Assembly: GCA_016195805.1 (NCBI GenBank)
Contig: JACPYT010000003.1
Location: forward strand, 1 to 64,000
Source: Hydrogenophilales bacterium
GTDB taxonomy: Bacteria > Pseudomonadota > Gammaproteobacteria > Burkholderiales > Thiobacillaceae
Direction: 5' to 3'
Length of the DNA: 64,000 nt
The translations under genes were made by a program, and so were the position numbers. A model generated the notes under the pieces. It was not told where the DNA came from. It saw only the letters and a list, made by a program, of their open reading frames with translations, and searched no databases. How positions within the stretch are numbered: position 1 is the first letter of the stretch; the number at the start of each line of letters is the position of its first letter. This document shows positions 35,173 through 43,735 of this stretch, in pieces.

Positions 35173-35930
35173 CCGCTGGGCGAGGCGCCGAACTGGCGCT
35201 TGAACATGGTGGCGAAGGCGCTCGGGCTGTTGTAGCCCAGGTTGAGCGCAACGTCGACGACCTTCACGCCCGCGGCCAGTTGTTCCAGGGCGGTGATCAG
35301 GCGCGCCTGCTGGCGCCATTGGCCGAAGGTCATGCCGGTCTGGCGGGCGAAGCGGCGCTGGATGGTCCTGGCGTCGACGCCCAGACGGCCCGCCCAGTCG
35401 CCCAGCGTGGAGGCATCGTCGGGTGCGTCGGTCAGGACGCGGCAGATGGCCAGCAAATCCGGATCGGTGGGCTGCGGCAGATGCAGCGGCAGGCTGGGCA
35501 GCACCGCCACTTCGTCGAGCAGCAACTGCATAAGGCGGCCGTCGCGCGCAGCCGCATCGTAAGGCTGCGCCACCTCGATGGCCGCCAGGATCAGTTCGCG
35601 CAGCAGCGGCGAGATGCCGACCACCCGGCAGTCGGCCGGCAGGTTCGGGCTGGCGTCGGGGCGGATGTAGACGGTGCGGACCTTCACGTCGCCGACCATG
35701 CGGATGCCGTGCGGCTCGCGGGCCGGCACCCAGAGTCCGCGCGTGGGCGGCACCACCCACTGGTCGCCCCGGGCGGCGACCACCATGACGCCCTGCACCG
35801 CGTGGATGAGCTGGGCGGTGGGGTGGCTGTGGCTGGGGACCACGTGGCCGGTGGGGTAGTCGATGGCCTTGCCGGTCACGGGCATGCGGCCCTGATCCAG
35901 ATCCTGGCCGCTGTGCAGGTGAATGTCCAT
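35160..35930 (-). CDS. AraC-family transcriptional regulator
   Basis: This 256-residue regulator has an N-terminal cupin-like sensor domain (GHVVPSHSHPTAQLIHAVQG, then WVVPPTRGLWVPA) and a C-terminal pair of AraC helix-turn-helices (residues ~155-255, including GDWAGRLGVDARTIQRRF and LNLGYNSPSAFATMFKRQFG). It is divergent from the MFS transporter with 87 bases between starts, so it probably controls that gene. Its stop overlaps tag. Confidence 0.9.
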   Translation of the reverse strand: MDIHLHSGQDLDQGRMPVTGKAIDYPTGHVVPSHSHPTAQLIHAVQGVMVVAARGDQWVVPPTRGLWVPAREPHGIRMVGDVKVRTVYIRPDASPNLPADCRVVGISPLLRELILAAIEVAQPYDAAARDGRLMQLLLDEVAVLPSLPLHLPQPTDPDLLAICRVLTDAPDDASTLGDWAGRLGVDARTIQRRFARQTGMTFGQWRQQARLITALEQLAAGVKVVDVALNLGYNSPSAFATMFKRQFGASPSGYFR

Positions 35931-36017
35931 TTCGAAAAGGTCAATGCCTCAATTCAGCGAGACGGACAAGCATCTTAGCCCTAAATTGGTGCCTCGTATC
36001 CTTTCGAGCCTGCCGCC

Positions 36018-37250
36018 ATGACGACTGCGCATTCCGCCGCCGACCGCACCGCCTTCAAGGTGCTGGGCGCGATCAGCTTCTCGCATTTTCTCAACGACAC
36101 CATGCAGTCGCTGCTGATCGCGAGCTACCCGCTGTTCAAGAGCGAGCTCCATCTCAGCTTCGCGCAGATCGGCCTGATCACGCTGGCCTTCCAGTTCACC
36201 GCCTCGCTGCTGCAGCCGCTGGTGGGTGCCTATACCGACCGCCATCCGAAGCCGTTCTCGCTGGCGCTGGGCATGGGCTTCAGCCTGGCCGGACTGCTAT
36301 TGCTGTCGCAGGCGGCCACGTTTCCGCTGCTGCTGGCCGCGGCCGCGCTGATCGGCAGCGGTTCGTCGATCTTCCACCCGGAAGCGTCGCGGGTGGCGCG
36401 CATGGCCTCGGGCGGGCGGCACGGCCTGGCGCAATCGATCTTCCAGGTCGGCGGCAACGCGGGGGCGGCCTTCGGCCCCTTGCTCGCGGCCTGGGTCGTG
36501 CTGCCGCACGGCCAGAAAAGCCTGGCCGCGTTTTCGCTATTCGCGCTGCTGGCCATGATCGTGCTGGCGGGCGTCGGCGTCTGGTACCGCGACCAGCACC
36601 GCAAGCCGAAACAGGCCGCGCCCGCCGCTGGCCACCATCTGCCGCGCGGCCGCGTGCTGCGCACGCTGGCGGTGCTGATGGCGCTGATGTTCTCCAAGTT
36701 CTTCTACCTGGCCAGCATCAGCAGTTATCTGATCTTCTATCTGATGCAGCACTACGGCATCGGCGCGCAGCAAGCGCAGTACCACCTGTTCTATTTCCTG
36801 TTCGCGGTGGCGGCGGGCACGCTGCTGGGCGGGCCGATCGGCGACCGCATCGGCCGCAAGCGGGTGATCTGGCTGTCCATCCTGGGCGTGGCGCCGTTCA
36901 CGCTGGCGCTGCCCTACGTGGGGCTAGCCGCGTCGGCGGGGCTGACGCTGGTCATCGGCTTCATGCTGGCCTCGGCCTTTCCGGCCATGGTGGTCTACGC
37001 GCAGGAGCTGATGCCGGGCAAGGTCGGCACCGTGTCGGGCCTGTTCTTCGGATTGGCCTTCGGGCTGGCCGGCATCGGCGCCGCTGTGCTGGGCGGGCTG
37101 GCCGACCGCTGGGGCATCGAAACGGTCTACCTACTGTGTTCGTTCCTGCCGCTGATCGGCCTCCTGGCGGTGTTCCTGCCGGATCTGCGCAGCCAGGTCG
37201 GTGCCGTGCGGGCGACGCCCATGCCGTCGGCCACGATTCCGGTCAAATGA
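36018..37250 (+). CDS. MFS transporter of the fosmidomycin-resistance (Fsr) type
   Basis: This 410-residue protein has about twelve membrane helices and the Fsr signature near the N-terminus, FSHFLNDTMQSLLIASYPLF. GAYTDRHPKPF and GDRIGRKRVIW stand at the positions of the MFS loop 2-3 and 8-9 motifs. It is a proton-driven exporter by family. The substrate in this organism is not known; the name reflects homology rather than shown resistance. It is divergent from its probable AraC-type regulator. Confidence 0.88.
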   Translation: MTTAHSAADRTAFKVLGAISFSHFLNDTMQSLLIASYPLFKSELHLSFAQIGLITLAFQFTASLLQPLVGAYTDRHPKPFSLALGMGFSLAGLLLLSQAATFPLLLAAAALIGSGSSIFHPEASRVARMASGGRHGLAQSIFQVGGNAGAAFGPLLAAWVVLPHGQKSLAAFSLFALLAMIVLAGVGVWYRDQHRKPKQAAPAAGHHLPRGRVLRTLAVLMALMFSKFFYLASISSYLIFYLMQHYGIGAQQAQYHLFYFLFAVAAGTLLGGPIGDRIGRKRVIWLSILGVAPFTLALPYVGLAASAGLTLVIGFMLASAFPAMVVYAQELMPGKVGTVSGLFFGLAFGLAGIGAAVLGGLADRWGIETVYLLCSFLPLIGLLAVFLPDLRSQVGAVRATPMPSATIPVK

Positions 37251-37312
37251 CGCGCGTCGGACTTCCGCTCATGCACGGAAATGACCGCTACGACTGACGG
37301 TCCTGGCCGGCG

Positions 37313-37852
37313 CTAGGCAGCGCGCGCCAAGTCCCCAAGTTTGCGCACGGTGTTCCAGTTGCGGCTGGTCATCGGCACGCCCAGCAGACGTTCCAGGGCG
37401 GCAGCGAGTTTGGACCGGCCGATGCCGTCCGGCGCGTGTAGATAGAGCACGTCGCCCGCCAGCTGAAAACGTTCGCTCGCGGCCCGGAGCTTTTCCAGGC
37501 CGTCGAGATTGGGCCGGGGCGGAACGGTTGCGAGGAAATTCACGTGCAGGGTGCTGGGCGCGACCTCCGCTTCGGGATAGGGATTGCCTCTGATCACCTG
37601 TTCCAGCATCGGCATCTCGAGCAGACGCAGCCAGGGTTCGAAGCCATGGCTTTTACCGATGGCGGCGGCGATCTTTTTCGACAGCAGCGCGGTATCGACT
37701 GCCTTGCCCTGGAACACCACGTTGCCGCTCTGAATGTAGGTCTCGACACCTCGCAGGCCGAGCCCTTCCAGCACCGCCGTCAGTTCTTTCATCGGCAGCG
37801 TGTTGTTCCCGCCAACGTTGATTCCGCGAAAGAGTGCGATATACGTTTTCAC
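37313..37852 (-). CDS. DUF1697 domain protein
   Basis: This 179-residue protein belongs to the DUF1697 family, recognised by the start YIALFRGINVGGNNTLPMKEL, followed by YIQSGNVVF and the closing TSRNWNTVRKL. Function is unknown. It starts with GTG at 37852 and lies 45 bases downstream of trpE on the same strand. It is the last gene of the accessory stretch beside trpE. Confidence 0.88.
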   Translation of the reverse strand: MKTYIALFRGINVGGNNTLPMKELTAVLEGLGLRGVETYIQSGNVVFQGKAVDTALLSKKIAAAIGKSHGFEPWLRLLEMPMLEQVIRGNPYPEAEVAPSTLHVNFLATVPPRPNLDGLEKLRAASERFQLAGDVLYLHAPDGIGRSKLAAALERLLGVPMTSRNWNTVRKLGDLARAA

Positions 37853-37897
37853 CGCATTGTCTCCGGCGAGCGCGCGGCCGAGCGGGCCGGGTTCGCC

Positions 37898-39394
37898 TTA
37901 GTCGACCGTTCCGCCGCCGAAGCGCGCCTGGGCAAGCTCGGCGGCACGCACGACAGCACGGGCCTTGTTGAGCGTTTCCATCCATTCGCTCGCAGGCACC
38001 GAATCGGCGACGATGCCGGCGCCGGCCTGCGCGTACAGCATGCCGTCCTTGACCACCGCGGTGCGGATGGCGATGGCCAGATCCATGTCGCCGTTGAAGC
38101 CGAGGTAACCCACCGCGCCGGCGTAGATGCCGCGCTTGCTCGGTTCCAGTTCGTCGATGATTTCCATCGCCCGCACCTTGGGCGCACCAGATACCGTGCC
38201 GGCCGGGAAGCTGGCACGCAGCACGTCGAGCGCGGTGAGGCCAGGCTTCAGCGTGCCTTCGACGTTGGAAACGATGTGCATGACGTGCGAGTAGCGCTCG
38301 ATCTGCATGTTCTCGGTGACCTTGACGCTGCCGGTGACGGCGACGCGCCCGGTGTCGTTGCGACCGAGGTCGAGCAGTTGCAAATGCTCGGCGCATTCCT
38401 TGGGGTCGGCCAGCAGTTCCTCGGCCAGACGCTGGTCGTCCTCGCGCGTCAACCCGCGCGGGCGCGTGCCGGCAATGGGGCGCAGGGTGACGAGATCGCC
38501 TTCCAGCCGCACCAGGATTTCGGGCGACGAACCGACGATGTGAAAACCGCCGAGGTCGTAGAAGAACATGTAAGGCGAGGGGTTCAGACTGCGCAGCGCG
38601 CGGTACAGCGACAGCGGCGAGGCGGCGAACGGCCGCACCATGCGTTGGGAGAGCACCACCTGCATGACGTCGCCCGCGGCGATGTAGTCCTTGGCCTTCT
38701 GCACTGCCGCCTTGAACTCGGCCTCGCCGAATTCGGAGGCCGGCTCGTCCTCCGCCACCGCCGGCTCAGCCGGCAGATGCACCGGTGCATGCAGCTGGTC
38801 GGCCAGTTCGGCGAGACGCAGATGCCCCTGCGCATAGGCATCCGGCTGCATCGGATCGGCGTGGGTGATGAGGTAGAGCTTGCCGGCGAGGTTGTCGAAC
38901 ACCGCCAGTTCCTCGGTCAGCATCAGCAGGATGTCCGGCGTGTGCAGCACGTCGTCCTTGTGCTGCCGTTTTTTATTGAACTCCGGCGCCAGGCGTTTCT
39001 CGATATAACGGATGGTGTCGTAGCCGAAGTAGCCGGCCAGGCCGCCGGTGAAGCGCGGCAGCCCCGCCACCGGCGCGGCCTGGAAACGCGCCTGGAAGTC
39101 GGCGATGAAATCCAGCGGATCGGGCAGCGTGTACTCTTCCATCACTTGGCCGTCGGTTTCCACCGTCAGCAGATGGCCGCGCACCCGGAGCACCGTACGT
39201 GCCGGCAGGCCGATGAACGAGTAGCGCCCGAAGCGCTCGCCGCCCACCACCGATTCGAGCAGGTAGGCATAGGGCGCGTTGGCCAGCTTGAGATACACCG
39301 ACAGCGGCGTTTCCAGGTCGCCGGGCAGTTCGCGCACCAGCGGGATGCGGTTGTAGCCCTGGCGGGCGAGATCGAAAAATTCCTGTTCAGTCAT
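37898..39394 (-). CDS. trpE: Anthranilate synthase component I (TrpE)
   Basis: TrpE forms anthranilate from chorismate with ammonia from TrpG. The 498-residue protein has an N-terminal regulatory domain and the chorismate-binding core with [22 protein letters not shown] and [18 protein letters not shown]. It reads leftward in the order rpe, gph, trpE, but trpG, its usual next gene in betaproteobacteria, is 14.3 kb away. The N-terminal segment [17 protein letters not shown] is consistent with the usual feedback-inhibited form. Confidence 0.97.
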   Translation of the reverse strand: MTEQEFFDLARQGYNRIPLVRELPGDLETPLSVYLKLANAPYAYLLESVVGGERFGRYSFIGLPARTVLRVRGHLLTVETDGQVMEEYTLPDPLDFIADFQARFQAAPVAGLPRFTGGLAGYFGYDTIRYIEKRLAPEFNKKRQHKDDVLHTPDILLMLTEELAVFDNLAGKLYLITHADPMQPDAYAQGHLRLAELADQLHAPVHLPAEPAVAEDEPASEFGEAEFKAAVQKAKDYIAAGDVMQVVLSQRMVRPFAASPLSLYRALRSLNPSPYMFFYDLGGFHIVGSSPEILVRLEGDLVTLRPIAGTRPRGLTREDDQRLAEELLADPKECAEHLQLLDLGRNDTGRVAVTGSVKVTENMQIERYSHVMHIVSNVEGTLKPGLTALDVLRASFPAGTVSGAPKVRAMEIIDELEPSKRGIYAGAVGYLGFNGDMDLAIAIRTAVVKDGMLYAQAGAGIVADSVPASEWMETLNKARAVVRAAELAQARFGGGTVD

Positions 39395-39486
39395 GGCGAG
39401 TCCGTGAAAAAGTGAATGGCAAAAGGTGAAACGTGCGGATGCGTTCCCCTGTCACCATCGCTTGTCGTTCACGGCTATCCCCATGA

Positions 39487-40173
39487 TCAGGCAGTCTTCG
39501 CAATCATCTTCGCCGCCTCGGCGAGACTCGGCACCACGGCATCCAGATCGAGCTCGGCGACCGGACGTCCGCGGTTGTAGCCGTAGGGCACGCAGAATAC
39601 CGGGCTGCCCGCGGCGCGCGCGGCCTGGGTGTCGTTGAGCGAGTCGCCGATCAGCAGCAGCTCGGCCGGCTGGATCTTGAACACCTCGCAGGCATGCAGC
39701 AGCGGCAGCGGGTCGGGCTTGCGCTTGGGCAGCGTGTCGCCTGAAAGGATCAGCTCGAAGTAATCGAACAGGCCGGTGTCCTTCAGCAGCGGATGGGTGA
39801 ACGCTTCGGCCTTGTTGGTGATGCAGGCCACATGCAGCCCCATCGCCTTGAAGGCCTGCAGGCCTTCGACGACGCCGGGAAACGGCCGCGAATGCAGCGA
39901 CACGTTTGCGCTGTAGTGCTTGTTGTAGGAGGCGATGGCCTGCTCGAACAGCGCCGCATCCGGCTCGGCGTCCATGTCGCCGGTGAGCACGCGCTTGACC
40001 AGGCGCGACACGCCATTGCCGATGTAGGTGGAAATCGTTTCCAGCGACGGGCAGGGACGGCCCAGCTCGGCCATCATCAGTTCGGCGGCGTAGGCCAGGT
40101 CGGGGGCGGTATTGAGCAGGGTGCCGTCGAGATCGATGACGACGGCCTTGATCGGAAGAGGGAAGCTTTTCAT
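39487..40173 (-). CDS. gph: Phosphoglycolate phosphatase (Gph)
   Basis: Gph removes phosphate from 2-phosphoglycolate, the product of Rubisco oxygenation and DNA repair. The 228-residue HAD hydrolase shows motif I VVIDLDGTLLNTAPD, motif II ACITNKAE, the Lys in LPKRKPDPLPL and motif IV LLIGDSLNDTQAARAAG. The ATG at 40173 is chosen by the family N-terminus. The gene pair rpe-gph before trpE is typical of betaproteobacteria and fits an autotroph using the Calvin cycle, though the latter is inference. Confidence 0.94.
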   Translation of the reverse strand: MKSFPLPIKAVVIDLDGTLLNTAPDLAYAAELMMAELGRPCPSLETISTYIGNGVSRLVKRVLTGDMDAEPDAALFEQAIASYNKHYSANVSLHSRPFPGVVEGLQAFKAMGLHVACITNKAEAFTHPLLKDTGLFDYFELILSGDTLPKRKPDPLPLLHACEVFKIQPAELLLIGDSLNDTQAARAAGSPVFCVPYGYNRGRPVAELDLDAVVPSLAEAAKMIAKTA

Positions 40174-40189
40174 ATTTGCGTGAGACGTC

Positions 40190-40243
40190 AGGCGTGAGGA
40201 GTGGGCACGTGGTGTTGCGCCTAACGCCTCCCTCCTCACGCCT
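40190..40243. repeat. Inverted repeat between gph and rpe
   Basis: AGGCGTGAGGAG (40190-40201) and CTCCTCACGCCT (40232-40243) are perfect inverted 12-mers with a 30-base spacer that itself contains GTTGCGCCTAACGCCTCC. It lies entirely within the rpe-gph spacer and may be an intergenic repeat or mRNA-processing hairpin. Confidence 0.65.
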
Positions 40244-40253
40244 TACTTTCTAA

Positions 40254-40937
40254 TCAGACCTTGGCGAGTTCCGCGCGCATCGCGGCGATGATGGAGTTGT
40301 AGCGCTGCGGATCGCCGTCCTTGGCGGCGCCGAAGACAGCCGAGCCGGCGACGAAGGTGTCGACCCCGGCGCGCGCCACTTCGGCGATGTTGGCCGGGCC
40401 GACACCGCCGTCGATCTCGATGTTCACGTTCAGGCCGCGGTCGTCGATCATCTTGCGTACCTTGCGGGCTTTGTCGAGCACGTAGGGGATGAACTTCTGG
40501 CCGCCGAAGCCCGGGTTCACCGACATCAGCAGCACCATGTCGAGCTTGTCGAGCGTGTATTCCAGCACGTCGAGCGGGGTCGCCGGGTTGAACACCAGGC
40601 CGGCCTTGCAGCCGTTTTCCTTGATCAGACCAATCGTGCGGTCGATGTGCTCGGACGCTTCCGGGTGGAAGGTGATGTAGGTGGCTCCGGCTTTCGCGAA
40701 GTCGGGAATGATGCGGTCGACCGGCTTCACCATCAGATGCACGTCGATCGGCGCGGTGACGCCGTGCTTGCGCAGCGCCTCGCACACCAACGGGCCGATG
40801 GTGAGGTTGGGTACGTAGTGGTTGTCCATCACGTCGAAGTGGACGATGTCGGCGCCGGAGGCGAGCACGTTGTCGACTTCCTCGCCCAGCTTGGCAAAAT
40901 TGGCGGACAGGATGGACGGGGCGATGCGGTACGTCAT
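40254..40937 (-). CDS. rpe: Ribulose-phosphate 3-epimerase
   Basis: Rpe interconverts ribulose 5-phosphate and xylulose 5-phosphate in the pentose phosphate and Calvin cycles. The 227-residue TIM-barrel protein starts [19 protein letters not shown], has the metal-site [12 protein letters not shown] and [10 protein letters not shown], then [14 protein letters not shown] and the phosphate site [11 protein letters not shown]. Confidence 0.96.
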   Translation of the reverse strand: MTYRIAPSILSANFAKLGEEVDNVLASGADIVHFDVMDNHYVPNLTIGPLVCEALRKHGVTAPIDVHLMVKPVDRIIPDFAKAGATYITFHPEASEHIDRTIGLIKENGCKAGLVFNPATPLDVLEYTLDKLDMVLLMSVNPGFGGQKFIPYVLDKARKVRKMIDDRGLNVNIEIDGGVGPANIAEVARAGVDTFVAGSAVFGAAKDGDPQRYNSIIAAMRAELAKV

Positions 40938-41045
40938 GGGAAGGGCTCCTGGGATTTCTGCGGATTTTCGGGAAACCCGGTCATTTTACCAGCCCGTCAC
41001 GTCATTGCGTTACACTCGGCGCATTCCATTCCGTCGAGCGAACCC

Positions 41046-41429
41046 GTGGCAGAAGGCAAGAAATACCAGATCAGCGTCAGCGTCAACACGGCGTACCTGG
41101 CCGAGCAGAGCGATCCCTCGGCGGATCGCTACGTGTTCGCCTACACCATCACCATCGCCAACAGCGGCACCGTGTCCGCACAACTGATCTCGCGCCACTG
41201 GATCATCACCGACGCCGAGAACGTCACCCAGGAAGTCAAGGGCCTCGGCGTGGTGGGCGAACAGCCGCTGCTGCGGCCGGGCGAGAGCTTCGAGTACACC
41301 AGCGGCACCGCGATGGCGACGCCGGTCGGCACCATGCGCGGCACCTATCAGATGGTGGCGGAAGACGGCAACAAGTTCGAAGCCGAAATTCCCCCGTTCA
41401 CGCTGTCGATGCCGCGGGTATTGCATTAG
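41046..41429 (+). CDS. apaG: ApaG (Co2+/Mg2+ efflux-associated, DUF525)
   Basis: This 127-residue single-domain protein of the ApaG family has a fibronectin-like fold. It shows the family segments YVFAYTITIANSGTVSAQLI, SRHWIITDAEN, GVVGEQPLLRPGESFEYTSG and MRGTYQMV. The start is GTG at 41046, which gives the standard length. It is divergent from rpe. The function of ApaG is poorly defined. Confidence 0.94.
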   Translation: MAEGKKYQISVSVNTAYLAEQSDPSADRYVFAYTITIANSGTVSAQLISRHWIITDAENVTQEVKGLGVVGEQPLLRPGESFEYTSGTAMATPVGTMRGTYQMVAEDGNKFEAEIPPFTLSMPRVLH

Positions 41430-41487
41430 GGCGGGCGGCAAGCGGGGCGCAGCAAGCCGTCCATCCCGCTCACTGCTCACCCCATTC

Positions 41488-41580
41488 TCACTTCTTCATC
41501 GTCCACCACACGATAAACAGCAGCAGCCCCAGCGCAATCCCGGCTTCCATCGCCAGCCAGCCCAGTCCAGTGGTCTCCAT
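41488..41580 (-). CDS. Small single-helix membrane protein (30 aa)
   Basis: On the minus strand an ATG at 41580 opens a 30-codon frame that starts METTGLGWLAMEAGIAL, continues as a hydrophobic helix of about 18 residues and ends WWTMKK with a positive tail, a typical small inner-membrane peptide. A GGAG lies ten bases upstream. The frame fills the space between apaG and mltA on the opposite strand. I do not recognise the family. Confidence 0.55.
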   Translation of the reverse strand: METTGLGWLAMEAGIALGLLLFIVWWTMKK

Positions 41581-41642
41581 AAAGCCGTTTCTCCATTGTT
41601 ATACTCAGCGGGTGTTTCTGCTGTGAGCGATCTTCACCCGTG

Positions 41643-42899
41643 ATGTTGTTACGCGCAAGTCCGTGGCTGTTCGCGCTGCTGTTGTCGGCCTGTGCGACAC
41701 GCCCGCCCGTGGCGCCGCCCGCGCCCTTGCCCTCGCCGGCGCCCGTACCTGCACCCGTCCCGTCTCCGGCACCGCCCGCCCCCGCCCCCATCCCCACGCC
41801 GGCTGCCAGCTACCCCACGCTCAAACCAGTGGACTGGTCGTCGGTAGGCCTATGGAAGGACGGCCAGATCGGCGAAGCCTGGACCGCCTTCCTGCGCAGC
41901 TGCGCCACACTGGGCAAGCAAACTGCATGGTCGACGGTTTGCGGTGAAGCGATGAGCATGCCCCCGCCCGACGACAAGGCAGCGCGCGCCTTTTTCGAAC
42001 AGCGTTTCCAGCCCTATCAGGCCACCCAGGAAGACGGCAGCCCCGACGGCCTGATCACCGGCTATTACGAACCCCTGCTGAAAGGCGACCGCGTGCGCAC
42101 TGCGCGTGCGCGCTACCCGCTCTATGCCGCCCCCGACGATCTCATCACGGTCGACCTGGCGAGCGTCTATCCCGAACTGAAAAGCCTGCGCCTGCGCGGA
42201 CGGCTGGTCGGCAACAAGCTGGTGCCCTACCCCACCCGCAAGGAAATCGAGATGTCCGCCAACGGCCAGGGCAACAGCTTCAAGGGCAAACCCATTGCCT
42301 GGGCCGAGGACCCGGTCGACCTGTTCTTCCTGCAGGTCCAGGGTTCCGGGCGCATCGAACTTCCCAACGGTTCATCCATGCGGGTCGGCTATGCGGACCA
42401 GAACGGCTATCCCTACCAGTCGATCGGCAAGCTGCTGGTCGAACGCGGCGAACTCAAGCTCGAACAGGCCTCGATGCAGGGTATCAAGGAGTGGGGTGCG
42501 AAACATCCGGACAAGCTGCCCGAGCTGCTTGCCAGCAATCCGAGCTTCGTCTTCTTTCGCGAACTGCCCGACGGCCTGCCCGGCCCGCTGGGTTCGCTCG
42601 GCGTCCCGCTGACCGGCGGCCGCTCGATCGCCGTCGACCCGAGATTCATTCCGCTCGGCGCACCGGTTTTCCTCGCCACCACCCAGCCCAATTCGGCGCA
42701 GCCGCTGAACCGGCTGGTGATGGCGCAGGACAGCGGCGGGGCGATCAAGGGCGGCGTGCGCGCCGACTTCTTCTGGGGCTTCGGCGACAAGGCAGGCGAA
42801 CTCGCCGGCCGCATGAAACAGCGCGGCCGCATGTGGGTGCTGTTGCCCAAGACCCTGTCCGCCATCGTCTCGGGCTATCACACACAAGACAAGAACTGA
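41643..42899 (+). CDS. mltA: Membrane-bound lytic murein transglycosylase A
   Basis: MltA cleaves peptidoglycan glycan strands from the outer membrane. The 418-residue lipoprotein has a lipobox (LLSAC near residue 17), an unusually Pro/Ala-rich linker (residues ~22-56) and the MltA/3D domains. Visible motifs include GLITGYYEPLLKG, FFLQVQGSGRIELP, and the catalytic 3D region RSIAVDPRFIPLGAPVFL followed by MAQDSGGAIKG. An overlapping GTG one codon upstream is an alternative start. Confidence 0.94.
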   Translation: MLLRASPWLFALLLSACATRPPVAPPAPLPSPAPVPAPVPSPAPPAPAPIPTPAASYPTLKPVDWSSVGLWKDGQIGEAWTAFLRSCATLGKQTAWSTVCGEAMSMPPPDDKAARAFFEQRFQPYQATQEDGSPDGLITGYYEPLLKGDRVRTARARYPLYAAPDDLITVDLASVYPELKSLRLRGRLVGNKLVPYPTRKEIEMSANGQGNSFKGKPIAWAEDPVDLFFLQVQGSGRIELPNGSSMRVGYADQNGYPYQSIGKLLVERGELKLEQASMQGIKEWGAKHPDKLPELLASNPSFVFFRELPDGLPGPLGSLGVPLTGGRSIAVDPRFIPLGAPVFLATTQPNSAQPLNRLVMAQDSGGAIKGGVRADFFWGFGDKAGELAGRMKQRGRMWVLLPKTLSAIVSGYHTQDKN

Positions 42900-42923
42900 G
42901 GAGCCGGCCGGACGCCTCGCGCG

Positions 42924-43502
42924 TCAGTGCAGCAGATCCGACAATTCTTCGGCGTGTTCTTCTTCCTTCGCCAGAATGCCTTCCAGCATGACACGCGTCG
43001 TCGGGTCATGCTTGGCGAAATACCGCACCATTTCCCGGTAGCTCTCGATAGCGATCCTCTCGGCGACGAGATTTTCGCGGATCATCGCTTCCAGCGTGTT
43101 ACAGGTTCTGTATTCGGCATGTGACAACTGCGCAAGCCTGTCGGGATCGAACTCGGGCGTACCGCCCAACTGCACGATCCGCTTGGCGATCAGGTCGGCA
43201 TGGGCCAGCTCCTCGTTGGAGTGCACCAGGAATTCCTGTGCGATCGGCTCGGAGTTGATCCCCTTCGCAACGAAGGAATGCTGGCGATACCGCAGGGTGC
43301 AGACAAGCTCGGTGGCCAGCGCATCATTCAACACCTTGACCGCTGCCTTCGCATTCAGGCCGTAGTCATCGGTCACCGCGCCTTCCTCGATATGCTTGCG
43401 GGCTCTCGCCCTGAGCGTCTTCACATCGGACAGGAAACCGGCGGGATCCGAGGTTTCATCACGCTGGATCTGGCGCCCCGCTTGAGAGGTAACGTTGCTC
43501 AT
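42924..43502 (-). CDS. Bacterioferritin-like ferritin-superfamily protein
   Basis: This 192-residue protein has the four-helix ferritin-like fold with Glu/His iron ligands spaced as in bacterioferritin: Glu in ALATELVC, E..H in NEELAHAD, Glu in ENLVAERIA and E..H in KEEEHAEEL. A ~50-residue N-terminal extension precedes the first helix. It probably stores or detoxifies iron, perhaps also protecting DNA. The ATG at 43502 follows CAGGAGTCTTTCC. It converges with mltA. Confidence 0.82.
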   Translation of the reverse strand: MSNVTSQAGRQIQRDETSDPAGFLSDVKTLRARARKHIEEGAVTDDYGLNAKAAVKVLNDALATELVCTLRYRQHSFVAKGINSEPIAQEFLVHSNEELAHADLIAKRIVQLGGTPEFDPDRLAQLSHAEYRTCNTLEAMIRENLVAERIAIESYREMVRYFAKHDPTTRVMLEGILAKEEEHAEELSDLLH

Positions 43503-43735
43503 GGAAAGACTCCTGTATGAAAGACTGCGAAACGCGTTTTCATGGTGTTCTCCCGAAATCAAGAAAAAGGGGGGGGGGCGATTTCCGCCGCGTTCCGGCC
43601 CTGCCATTTTTCTCCGGAATGCAAGGACATCCTAGGGCCTGCGGCAAGGACATTCTGTCGGAGGCGTCGGATTGACCTGTCGGAAGATTCCTGCAATAAA
43701 CAGGAGTACACCAAGACTGCGAGCGAAGCCCTACC
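43503..43735. other. Intergenic region with a G9 tract
   Basis: The space between the divergent ferritin-like and histidine kinase genes contains a run of five A then nine G (43564-43577). Such tracts can change length by slippage; here it would lie in the promoter or leader of the ferritin-like gene. No other structure is evident. Confidence 0.5.

Noticed and set aside
36018-37250. Proven fosmidomycin resistance gene
   Set aside because: The protein has the Fsr signature, but resistance or substrate cannot be inferred from sequence alone, so it was named only by family.
41477-41797. Glycine-rich minus-strand frame overlapping the mltA start
   Set aside because: It is the antisense of the Pro-rich MltA linker. 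The only credible leftward frame here is the 30-codon one at 41488-41580.
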